Shown in pieces: positions 1 to 5,526 of a DNA stretch of 11,777 nt. Position 1 is the stretch's first letter; every line of letters begins with the position of its first letter. The notes under the pieces are model-generated. The model worked only from the letters and a program-made list of their open reading frames with translations. It was not told the origin of the DNA and made no database searches. Made by a program: the position numbers and the translations under genes. Origin of the DNA: an uncultured Mogibacterium sp. (GTDB taxonomy: Bacteria > Bacillota_A > Clostridia > Peptostreptococcales > Anaerovoracaceae); the NCBI RefSeq assembly GCF_938039775.1, contig NZ_CALHTQ010000199.1:1-11777 (forward strand), given 5' to 3'.

Positions 1-141
1 TCAAAGTCAAGAGTGGCAATTAAAAATACTACAAGATTAATACGAAAAACTTGTAGAAAGGTGGCAGCTAAAGCTAAAAAAGTGGCATTTAAAGCGAAGC
101 GGGTAATAAAAAATATATTTAGACGAAGGAGAAGCCGATAA
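1..141 (+). CDS. 3' end of an unknown protein with a highly basic C-terminal tail
   Basis: The first reading frame is open from the window edge to a TAA at 139-141, giving 46 residues of a C-terminus whose start lies upstream of the window. Twenty of the 46 residues are Lys or Arg and none is Asp or Glu. Alanine and valine alternate with lysine (for example around residues 20-35, VAAKAKKVAFKAKRV), and the tail ends in four consecutive Arg then Ser-Arg. Such tails are usual for nucleic-acid-binding or membrane-surface-binding segments, but I recognise no family. The next gene starts one base after the stop, so the two are probably co-transcribed and the frame is probably really coding. It could still be a chance open frame in A-rich DNA; confidence is therefore limited. 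Confidence 0.45.
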   Translation, partial: SKSRVAIKNTTRLIRKTCRKVAAKAKKVAFKAKRVIKNIFRRRRSR

Positions 142-142
142 A

Positions 143-691
143 ATGAAAAAGCTAAAAATTGCAACAATACTTATAATATTCATATCTTTCGGATGGTTTG
201 CATATACAAATTTATACCCTGCTCAAAATCTCAGAAGATACTCTGTTTACTATGCCCACAACATGGAGCATAAGGAGGGAACACATCCAGAGATGGCAAT
301 GGCATTAGAGAACATAAAGGCTATACGTACACCAGCGAGTAGAGGAATAGGATATGACTATGATGGACTGGCTAAAGTGTATAACGATGGAAATAAAAAA
401 AATGGTATTGTGCCTTGGATTTGTGCAACTTATGATCAGAAAAATACAGAATATCTTTACATAAGCCCAGATAATAATAGTTATATTTTTAATGCTGATT
501 TTACTCTAAAAATTGTTTATAATCGCGATTCAGCAAATCTGGATCCAGAGAAAAGTGATATCGACGAAGAAGAATTATACAATGAGGTTTATAAAAACTT
601 CGGCTTCCTCGTCGAAGCCAACGTCAATCGCAAGCCTCTAATTAACATGCAGAAAGAGTTCAACAAGAAATACTACAAGCGGTTCAATTAG
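143..691 (+). CDS. Unrecognised exported or membrane-anchored protein (182 aa)
   Basis: The ATG at 143 has an AAGGAG ribosome binding site at 126-131, at a slightly long spacing of 11 bases, and sits one base after the stop of the upstream frame. Residues 1-25 are a Lys-rich start followed by a hydrophobic stretch (KIATILIIFISFGWFAY). This is a signal anchor or uncleaved signal peptide; there is no lipobox cysteine. The remaining 155 or so residues are soluble, tyrosine- and asparagine-rich and predicted to lie outside the cell. They contain an acidic patch (SDIDEEELY, about residues 138-146) and a basic C-terminus. I do not recognise a domain. The gene is visibly A+T-rich over most of its length, unlike the hisC-hydF-recD2 genes, and becomes more GC-rich near its end. 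It converges on the DUF1461 gene and the two stop codons overlap. Confidence 0.7.
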   Translation: MKKLKIATILIIFISFGWFAYTNLYPAQNLRRYSVYYAHNMEHKEGTHPEMAMALENIKAIRTPASRGIGYDYDGLAKVYNDGNKKNGIVPWICATYDQKNTEYLYISPDNNSYIFNADFTLKIVYNRDSANLDPEKSDIDEEELYNEVYKNFGFLVEANVNRKPLINMQKEFNKKYYKRFN

Positions 692-1374
692 CTTCGAGGT
701 CGCAACTTCAGCGCCAAAGCCACAGCAACCGAAACTATAACAAAGTATATGCAACATATTACGAGCGCTGTTTGCTCGAAAAACGACTGTGGCAGCAAGT
801 TGATTAGATCACTTTCGTTGGGATTAAGTCGCCAGTAATTATTGGCAAATAGAACCCTATGAAATATCATAAATGCTTTATCAAAATTTACCGCCGCTAT
901 TCCGACTACCAACAGGAAGGCGGCATTTGTAATTATGCATGTTGCTACAAATGTTTTGCGGATAGAAACCCATGCAGATTGATGACGGTTACAGTGGGTC
1001 ATAATATAGATAAGAGATATCAAACATATTAAAGCGGCTATAAGCCTCAAGCGGTAAGCTTTAAGAACGATATTTCGCACATCTTTAAGATGAGCCTTTT
1101 CACGCGCATTATAAAACTCCTGCCGAGCTCCATCGGCAGTTACCTCTATATTTAGATTATCCCGGTTACCGCGTAGGTACTCCATCATTTCGTTAAATGC
1201 GTATAGGACATTTTTCATATCCATATCGCGATTTAAGTCACCTAGAACTTCGTGATTTTCAAACTGATGTTGATAGTATCCTGGAATGTGATACATAGTC
1301 ATATCAGTTGCTGTCAGCATTGCGGATACCATGAAGCTCAGTGCGCATATAAATGCCATGATTTTAATCTTCAA
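688..1374 (-). CDS. DUF1461 / TIGR01906 family integral membrane protein (228 aa)
   Basis: This matches the DUF1461 (TIGR01906) family of Firmicutes membrane proteins of unknown function. Visible landmarks are an N-terminal hydrophobic segment (residues 5-22), a large extracytoplasmic region, and hydrophobic segments at about 108-127, 141-163 and 203-224. Two blocks are family hallmarks: EFYNAREKAHLKDVRNIV (about 86-103), and FHRVLFANNYWRLNP followed by LINLLP and FF (about 171-199). Length is typical. The start is a TTG at 1374 with AAAGGGG at 1389-1383, 8 bases away; the first internal ATG (1359) is too far from that site. It converges on the preceding plus-strand gene with overlapping stops (TAA on this strand inside TTAG at 688-691). 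Family membership is known by motif; no biochemical role is established. Confidence 0.85.
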   Translation of the reverse strand: MKIKIMAFICALSFMVSAMLTATDMTMYHIPGYYQHQFENHEVLGDLNRDMDMKNVLYAFNEMMEYLRGNRDNLNIEVTADGARQEFYNAREKAHLKDVRNIVLKAYRLRLIAALICLISLIYIMTHCNRHQSAWVSIRKTFVATCIITNAAFLLVVGIAAVNFDKAFMIFHRVLFANNYWRLNPNESDLINLLPQSFFEQTALVICCIYFVIVSVAVALALKLRPRS

Positions 1375-1400
1375 TTCTGATGCCCCTTTCTATAGAAACT

Positions 1401-1429
1401 AATCTATCATTACAGGGAGAATTTCACAA
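1401..1429 (-). promoter_or_regulatory. Probable promoter of the DUF1461 gene
   Basis: Read on the minus strand, TTGTGA (1429-1424) is followed after exactly 17 bases by TAGATT (1406-1401), with TGA just before it, an extended -10 arrangement. Each box matches 4 of 6 consensus bases. It lies 27 bases upstream of the TTG start. Inference from pattern only. Confidence 0.5.
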
Positions 1430-1471
1430 GTGAGATGATACATAGTCATAGAAGCGAAGTTATTTAAAAAA

Positions 1472-1489
1472 TGTTTTATATATAAAACA
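1472..1489. promoter_or_regulatory. 18-bp perfect palindrome upstream of the rubredoxin promoter, possible operator
   Basis: TGTTTTATATATAAAACA is a perfect dyad with no spacer, ending 9 bases before the rubredoxin -35 box. It lies in the intergenic region shared with the divergent DUF1461 gene. Position and symmetry fit a dimeric repressor or activator site. Rubredoxin genes in clostridia can be under peroxide/oxygen control by PerR, whose sites are A+T-rich dyads, but this sequence is not a clear match to the PerR consensus. An alternative is a chance palindrome in AT-rich DNA. Confidence 0.4.
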
Positions 1490-1498
1490 CAAAATTAC

Positions 1499-1526
1499 TT
1501 TACAATTAAATTAAATGTGATACAAT
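1499..1526 (+). promoter_or_regulatory. Promoter of the rubredoxin gene
   Basis: TTTACA (1499-1504), a 16-base spacer, then TACAAT (1521-1526) preceded by TGA, giving an extended -10. Both boxes match 5 of 6 consensus bases. Transcription would start near 1533, leaving a leader of about 50 bases before the ATG at 1583. This placement argues against a GTG start at 1517, which would lie inside the promoter. Confidence 0.7.
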
Positions 1527-1582
1527 CGATTTATAAACAATTGATTACAAAATTAGATTTAATTTTAGAGGAGGATATTGAT

Positions 1583-1747
1583 ATGCAGAAGTATGTATGC
1601 GATGTTTGTGGATACGTTTATGACCCAGCAGTTGGTGATCCAGACAACGGAATTGAGCCAGGAACTGCTTTTGAGGATATTCCAGAAGATTGGGCATGCC
1701 CACTTTGCGACGTTAGCAAGGATATGTTTTCTGAGACTGACGAATAA
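1583..1747 (+). CDS. Rubredoxin (54 aa)
   Basis: A small cytoplasmic iron-sulfur protein with one Fe held by four cysteines, carrying single electrons at low potential. In anaerobes it commonly serves NADH:rubredoxin oxidoreductase, rubrerythrin, desulfoferrodoxin or flavodiiron proteins in oxygen and peroxide defence. The four ligands are visible as C6-x-x-C9 (YVCDVCGY) and C39-P-L-C42, with the family core YDP(A)[26 protein letters not shown] intact. At 54 residues it has the normal length. The ATG at 1583 is chosen because AGAGGAGG (1567-1574) lies 8 bases upstream and the protein then begins exactly where rubredoxins do. One small oddity is Asp43 after the last ligand, where most rubredoxins have Gly. 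It has its own promoter and terminator, so it is monocistronic, and its redox partner is not in the window. Confidence 0.96.
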   Translation: MQKYVCDVCGYVYDPAVGDPDNGIEPGTAFEDIPEDWACPLCDVSKDMFSETDE

Positions 1748-1781
1748 TTAAATACTCAATATAAACATTTAACCACTAAGG

Positions 1782-1809
1782 TGCGGTGAGATTTCTCGCC
1801 GCATTTTTT
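1782..1809 (+). terminator. Rho-independent terminator of the rubredoxin gene
   Basis: TGCGGTGAGA (1782-1791) pairs with TCTCGCCGCA (1794-1803) with one G-T wobble. Because the two-base gap is too small, the innermost pair opens to give about 9 bp and a 4-base loop. Six T residues follow at 1804-1809. It lies 34 bases after the rubredoxin stop. Confidence 0.88.
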
Positions 1810-1872
1810 AGTTCACGGGATTTTACTCAGCTACTTGTGTACAAATAGCATTAATATAGGCATACTTGCTGT

Positions 1873-1901
1873 TTGAATTTAGCGTGCTAAAGTGATAGTA
1901 T
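1873..1901 (+). promoter_or_regulatory. Promoter of the yerC-hisC operon
   Basis: TTGAAT (1873-1878), a 17-base spacer, then TAGTAT (1896-1901) with TGA immediately before it (extended -10). The boxes match 4 of 6 consensus bases each, with ideal spacing. The predicted transcription start is about 34 bases before the ATG at 1942. The spacer carries a perfect dyad (1878-1891), listed separately. Confidence 0.6.
1878..1891. promoter_or_regulatory. Dyad between -35 and -10 of yerC-hisC, candidate autoregulatory operator
   Basis: TTTAGC-GT-GCTAAA has perfect 6-base arms around a 2-base centre and lies almost entirely in the spacer between the promoter boxes. A bound dimer there would block RNA polymerase. 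The downstream gene encodes a TrpR-superfamily DNA-binding protein, so self-repression is the natural inference. No binding data can be derived from the sequence. Confidence 0.5.
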
Positions 1902-1941
1902 AGATTCATATCTTATATTGAGCAAAATCGAGGTATCGAAC

Positions 1942-2256
1942 ATGAATAAAGTTGAATCAAGATGGCTACAGAACTTTGTTGACGCGATTCTGTCGCTAGA
2001 GACTGAGGAGGAATGCATAAAGTTCTTCGAGGACATTTGTACGATTAAAGAATTTCAGGACCTAGCGCACAGGCTTGAGGTAGCGAGGCTTCTTACAGAT
2101 GGCAAAGTCTTTAATGAGATCAGCAAACTTACCGGTGCAAGCTCCGCTACGATTACGAGGGTCAACAAATGCCTTATGTACGGAGAGGGTGGGTACAAAA
2201 CTGTACTGGACAAAAATAATAATTTTGAAGAAAACGGAGATACAGAAGAACAGTAA
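1942..2256 (+). CDS. yerC: YerC/YecD-family TrpR-like transcriptional regulator (104 aa)
   Basis: An all-helical dimeric DNA-binding protein of the TrpR superfamily. The family signature is nearly complete: ILSLETEEECIKFFEDICTIKEFQDLAHRLEVARLL (about residues 16-51), then the helix-turn-helix GKVFNEISKLTGASSATITRVNKCLMYG (about 54-81). The GASSATITRV segment is the recognition helix region. An ATG at 1942 with GAGGT at 1930-1934 gives the usual length of about 100 residues. A TTG at 1918 would add 8 residues but lacks a ribosome binding site. The C-terminus (NNNFEENGDTEEQ) is a short polar tail. The stop is 5 bases before hisC, so the two form an operon. YerC-type proteins have been proposed as repressors of histidine genes in Gram-positive bacteria, and the hisC partner here agrees with that. 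The ligand is inferred, not seen. Confidence 0.93.
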   Translation: MNKVESRWLQNFVDAILSLETEEECIKFFEDICTIKEFQDLAHRLEVARLLTDGKVFNEISKLTGASSATITRVNKCLMYGEGGYKTVLDKNNNFEENGDTEEQ

Positions 2257-2261
2257 TAGTC

Positions 2262-3326
2262 ATGAGCAGATTTATCAGAGAATTATACAAGGACTTCAAG
2301 TCATATACACCAGGCGAGCAGCCCAAGGATAGGAAATATCTCAAGCTCAACACCAACGAGTCGCCGTTCCCACCTGCACCTGCTGTGTACCAAGCGATGC
2401 GTGATGCTGACATGGAGCAGATGCGCCTCTATCCAGACCCGACAGGCAGGAAACTCAAGGTCAAGATGGCAGAGTTGTACGAAGTGCAGCCAGAGAATGT
2501 GTTTCTGTCAAATGGATCAGACGACATTCTGAACTTCGCTTTCATGGCTTGGAACGACACGAACGACAGTATCGTTATACCCGATGTTACATATAGCTTC
2601 TACGAGGTTGTGGCACGTCTCCATGAGATAAATTATGAGATTAAGCCACTACGTGATGACTTGACTCTTGATCTGAAAGGATACATAGGAATAGATAAGA
2701 ATGTAGTTTTACCTAATCCAAATGCTCCGACTGGAATCGCACTCTCACGTCCCCAGATAGAGGAGCTCGTTAGGTCAAATCCCGATAATGTAGTGATTAT
2801 AGACGAGGCGTATGCAGGTTTCGGTGCTGAATCGGCAATTCCATTAACTCGCAAATACGACAATCTGCTTGTCGTGCAGACTTTCTCGAAGTCGAGGAGC
2901 TTTGCAGGAGGAAGGCTTGGTTTTGCGGTAGGAGATGCAGCCCTAATCGAAGACCTGACCAAGATGCAGTATTCGACAAATCCTTATGCGGTCAACGCTA
3001 TGTCACTTATTCTGGCAGAGGCGGCAGTTGATGCGGAGGACTACTATCAGGAGAACCTGCACAAAATCATTGAGGCGAGGGACTACGCGGCTGATAAGCT
3101 GAAGAATCTAGGCTTCGATGTACTGCCATCTCAGGCAAATTTCCTTTATATGAAGATAGATGGCTTCGGTGGCCGAGAGTTATACGAGAAGCTCAAGGAA
3201 CGTGGAGTGCTCGTGCGCCACTTTGCTAAACCTAGGATAGACGACTATATCAGGGTGACGATAGGAACCAAGGAGCAGATGGATGAGCTTGTCGAGGTTA
3301 TAAAGGGAGTTTTGGGGGATAAGTAG
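2262..3326 (+). CDS. hisC: Histidinol-phosphate aminotransferase HisC (354 aa)
   Basis: A PLP-dependent fold-type I aminotransferase that exchanges imidazole-acetol phosphate and glutamate for histidinol phosphate and 2-oxoglutarate. This is the transamination step of cytoplasmic histidine synthesis. Visible landmarks are LNTNESPFPP (29-38), GSDDIL (85-90), PNPNAPTG (151-158), IIDEAYAGF (179-187), FSKSRSFAGGRLGF (208-221) with Lys210 as the PLP Schiff-base lysine, and IRVTIGT (330-336) with Arg331 as the likely substrate carboxylate anchor. Length is normal for HisC. The ATG at 2262 has no good ribosome binding site. It follows the yerC stop by 5 bases, so translation is probably coupled. No other his gene is in the window. 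Some relatives act on aromatic amino acids, so a dual His/aromatic role cannot be excluded. A strong terminator follows. Confidence 0.9.
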   Translation: MSRFIRELYKDFKSYTPGEQPKDRKYLKLNTNESPFPPAPAVYQAMRDADMEQMRLYPDPTGRKLKVKMAELYEVQPENVFLSNGSDDILNFAFMAWNDTNDSIVIPDVTYSFYEVVARLHEINYEIKPLRDDLTLDLKGYIGIDKNVVLPNPNAPTGIALSRPQIEELVRSNPDNVVIIDEAYAGFGAESAIPLTRKYDNLLVVQTFSKSRSFAGGRLGFAVGDAALIEDLTKMQYSTNPYAVNAMSLILAEAAVDAEDYYQENLHKIIEARDYAADKLKNLGFDVLPSQANFLYMKIDGFGGRELYEKLKERGVLVRHFAKPRIDDYIRVTIGTKEQMDELVEVIKGVLGDK

Positions 3327-3367
3327 CACGAGGAATTCCGATTAATAACAAGTTATAAGATAAGAAA

Positions 3368-3401
3368 GAGCTAGGTCTGATGACCTAGCTCCAGTATTTT
3401 T
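3368..3401 (+). terminator. Terminator after hisC, probably bidirectional with nadE
   Basis: GAGCTAGGTC (3368-3377) and its exact reverse complement (3382-3391) form a perfect 10-bp stem with a TGAT loop, followed by CAGTATTTTT to 3401. On the minus strand the same stem is followed by TTTCTTA (3367-3361), so it can also stop transcripts coming from nadE, whose stop codon begins 44 bases away. Confidence 0.88.
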
Positions 3402-3434
3402 GCTCCGGTTATTATAGCTAAATGTGAACTGCCC

Positions 3435-4172
3435 CTACCCCTCATACTTAAAACTATCCATATAGCGCAGCTTGAATAGATTGCGTTCGTGAAGCATGTC
3501 GATTCGCTCCTTAGTTTTAGGATCCTCGATTTCTCCAGTTCTGATATAGCGGTCGAGGACTTCGTAAGTGAAGCCGAGCTTATCCTCATCTGTCATTCCG
3601 CTAAGACCATCTGAAGGGACCTTCTCAATCAGGACTTCGGGTACTCCGAGTACTCGGCCCATTGCGCGTATTTCGGCAGTTGTAAAAGATGAAATCGGAC
3701 TAAAGTCACCTGCCGCATCTCCGTATCTAGTTGAGTAGCCGACCCAGTCCTCGGAAAGGTTACAGGTGTTGGCAACCCTGCCATTTCTCGACTGACCGAC
3801 AGCGTATAGAGTCGCCATTCTGAGGCGAGGAGCTAGATTGATAAGAGAATCCTTGCTTAGTTCGCCAATGGCACACTCTATATCCTTAACTGCACCATTG
3901 TAGGCCGCTTCTATATTGATGACATGGCTCTCTATACCGAGGTGGTTAATCAGGAGCAGCGCCATGTCCATATCACTCTGCTCTCCGTTAGGCATCATGA
4001 TTCCGATTACTCGTTCCTTGCCGAGTGCTTGAACTAGAAGGGCAGCAGTTATCGAGCTGTCCTTACCTCCGCTGATCCCGATTATTGCGTTGCAGCCGGG
4101 ACCGTTCACCTGAAACCAATCGCTGATCCATTTTACGGTTGCATCAACAGCTTTTTTTGCATCAAAATCCAT
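3435..4172 (-). CDS. nadE: Ammonia-dependent NAD+ synthetase NadE (245 aa)
   Basis: Catalyses the last step of NAD synthesis: nicotinic acid adenine dinucleotide + ATP + ammonia to NAD+. It belongs to the PP-loop ATP pyrophosphatase group. The P-loop SGGKDSS is at 34-40. Further family blocks are INLAPRLRMATLY (111-123), NLSEDWVGYSTRYGDAAGDFSPI (138-160), PSDGLSG (186-192) and DEDKLGFTYEVLDRYI (195-210). There is no N-terminal nitrilase (glutaminase) domain, so free ammonia is the nitrogen donor; the length agrees with the short clostridial enzymes. The start is fixed by AGGAGG 5 bases before the ATG. That site overlaps the TAG stop of hydF, which implies translational coupling. It is the second gene of the hydF-nadE unit, and a shared terminator lies downstream. 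Confidence 0.95.
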   Translation of the reverse strand: MDFDAKKAVDATVKWISDWFQVNGPGCNAIIGISGGKDSSITAALLVQALGKERVIGIMMPNGEQSDMDMALLLINHLGIESHVINIEAAYNGAVKDIECAIGELSKDSLINLAPRLRMATLYAVGQSRNGRVANTCNLSEDWVGYSTRYGDAAGDFSPISSFTTAEIRAMGRVLGVPEVLIEKVPSDGLSGMTDEDKLGFTYEVLDRYIRTGEIEDPKTKERIDMLHERNLFKLRYMDSFKYEG

Positions 4173-4181
4173 AATGTCCTC

Positions 4182-5396
4182 CTATATTCCAAACGGGCGA
4201 ATCGCCCTCTCAAGTATTCCGTTGCAGTATGCGATTACCATTCCGTAGTTAGCGATTGGGATGCCCTGTGTGTCCGCCTCACCGAGCCTATATTGCATCT
4301 CGCGCCTATTCAGCATGCAAGCACCACAGTGAATTATGAGCTTATAACTGTTGAGATCGCGTGGGTACTCGCCACCAGAAGTCCAATCGAATTCTACATC
4401 TGGCTGAATCATGCGGACCAGCTTAGGTATCTTGACCGTGCCGATATCGTTGCACTGGCGGTGGTGAGTACAGCCTTCGCTGATGAGGATCCTGTCACCT
4501 TTCTCAAGTGTATCGAGTGCACGTGCGCCTTGAATCTGCTGCACTAGGTCGCCCTTCTGTCTTGCAAATATAATCGAAAAAGACGTAAGTGGCATATCAG
4601 ATGGTATGTCGTTTGCCACTGACTTAAACGCCTGTGAGTCGGTGATTACGATATCTGGAGCTTTGCCGAGAGCAGCGACTGCATGTTTTACCTCAGTCTC
4701 TTTGACTACGAGCGCCATTGCCCCTTTATCCAGGATATCTCGAATGACTTGCTGCTGAGGTAGAATCAATCTCCCCTTAGGTGCAGCAGAATCAATCGGA
4801 GTGACGAGTAGCACGACATCACCCTTATTGACGATTCCATCCGTTAAACCGATAGGAGAGTCATCCTGCTTTGCACATCTTATAATAGCCTGCTTAAGGT
4901 CTTCGATTCCTGAACCGCTGAGTGCATCAGTACAGACAATAGGAACGTCTACTGGTAGGCCGAAACATTCTCTATAAGAAACGGGTGCATTAACACTTTC
5001 GCACTTATTGATGACGACAATCGTCGGCATGTTTCTTTTGCGAGCCTCATTTAGAAAATCGTGTGCCATTTTGCCAAAAACATCATCACGTCTACCCGCA
5101 TCGAGTACGAACAGAGCAAGGTCACACTTTCTAAGGGCTTCATACGATTTATCTACACGTTTCAGACCGAGTTCTCCCACATCGTCAAGTCCTGCCGTAT
5201 CTACGAACAAGACGGGACCGATAGGTAGCAGCTCCATGCTCTTAGAGACGGGGTCTGTCGTAGTACCTGCAACGTCCGAGGTAAGCACTAAATCCTGCCC
5301 GAGAAGCTTATTTACGAGCGAAGATTTGCCGACATTTCGCGGTCCGAATAATCCGATTGTATATCTATTTCCCGAAGGAGTATCATTTAATCCCAT
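4182..5396 (-). CDS. hydF: [FeFe]-hydrogenase H-cluster maturation GTPase HydF (404 aa)
   Basis: The scaffold/carrier on which the diiron subcluster of [FeFe] hydrogenase is assembled by HydE and HydG before transfer to apo-hydrogenase. The order is an N-terminal Era/TrmE-like GTPase domain, a dimerisation domain and a C-terminal FeS-binding domain. Visible motifs (numbered from the ATG at 5396) are Walker A GPRNVGKSS (18-26), AGTTTDPV (G2), DTAG (66-69, G3), NKCE (130-133, G4), and the cluster site C309-T-H311 and H356-C357-x-x-C360. The spacing between the two histidines is about 44 residues, close to the family range. A TTG at 5402 is in frame, but AAAGGG at 5409-5404 is 7 bases from the ATG at 5396 and only 1 base from the TTG, so the ATG is chosen. 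HydE, HydG and the hydrogenase are not in the window. The gene shows that the organism makes hydrogen or oxidises it by an [FeFe] enzyme. Confidence 0.95.
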   Translation of the reverse strand: MGLNDTPSGNRYTIGLFGPRNVGKSSLVNKLLGQDLVLTSDVAGTTTDPVSKSMELLPIGPVLFVDTAGLDDVGELGLKRVDKSYEALRKCDLALFVLDAGRRDDVFGKMAHDFLNEARKRNMPTIVVINKCESVNAPVSYRECFGLPVDVPIVCTDALSGSGIEDLKQAIIRCAKQDDSPIGLTDGIVNKGDVVLLVTPIDSAAPKGRLILPQQQVIRDILDKGAMALVVKETEVKHAVAALGKAPDIVITDSQAFKSVANDIPSDMPLTSFSIIFARQKGDLVQQIQGARALDTLEKGDRILISEGCTHHRQCNDIGTVKIPKLVRMIQPDVEFDWTSGGEYPRDLNSYKLIIHCGACMLNRREMQYRLGEADTQGIPIANYGMVIAYCNGILERAIRPFGI

Positions 5397-5425
5397 TTTC
5401 AAGCCCTTTCTTCATGATTTCTATA

Positions 5426-5454
5426 ATTTTACCACATGTCCAAACTGCCCTCAA
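5426..5454 (-). promoter_or_regulatory. Promoter of hydF-nadE
   Basis: On the minus strand, TTGAGG (5454-5449), a 17-base spacer, then TAAAAT (5431-5426) preceded by TGG (extended -10). The predicted leader to the hydF ATG is only about 20-25 bases. The -35 box lies inside the hairpin at 5447-5462, so anything binding that dyad would compete with polymerase. Confidence 0.6.
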
Positions 5455-5480
5455 TGGAGGGCGCGTGGTGTGGCGACACC
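5447..5480. repeat. Two adjacent GC-rich hairpins in the hydF/yhaM divergent promoter region
   Basis: GCCCTC-AATG-GAGGGC (5447-5462) and GGTGT-GGCG-ACACC (5467-5480) are perfect inverted repeats, 6 and 5 bp, each with a 4-base loop and separated by 4 bases. They lie between the two predicted transcription starts (about 5419 on the minus strand and 5506 on the plus strand). They should therefore not be in either mRNA and would act, if at all, at the DNA level. No T-run follows on either strand, so they are not terminators. Confidence 0.55.
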
Positions 5481-5493
5481 TAGAAAAGTGTTG

Positions 5494-5499
5494 TATAAT
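5494..5499 (+). promoter_or_regulatory. -10 box of the yhaM promoter
   Basis: A perfect TATAAT 28 bases before the yhaM ATG, giving a leader of about 20 bases. The -35 position (about 5471-5476, TGGCGA) is poor and falls inside the second hairpin, which suggests either a weak promoter or one that depends on an activator. Confidence 0.55.
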
Positions 5500-5526
5500 C
5501 AAAAGGTGAATTTAGGAGGTATACAC

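Noticed and set aside
1517..1582. GTG start adding 22 residues to rubredoxin
   Set aside because: The GTG lies inside the extended -10 promoter element, has no RBS, and rubredoxins start at the position given by the ATG at 1583.
3368..3391. Perfect 10-bp dyad after hisC as a second regulator operator
   Set aside because: It contains CTAG like classical trp operators, but it follows hisC, is flanked by T-rich tails in both directions and has an ideal stem and loop. Terminator explains it fully.
5008..5526. Upstream extension of the yhaM frame, giving a protein of 492 residues
   Set aside because: The extra 173 codons are antisense to conserved hydF, have Ser/Arg-rich low-complexity composition, and cross the divergent promoter. 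The strong RBS at 5513-5520 fixes the start at 5527.
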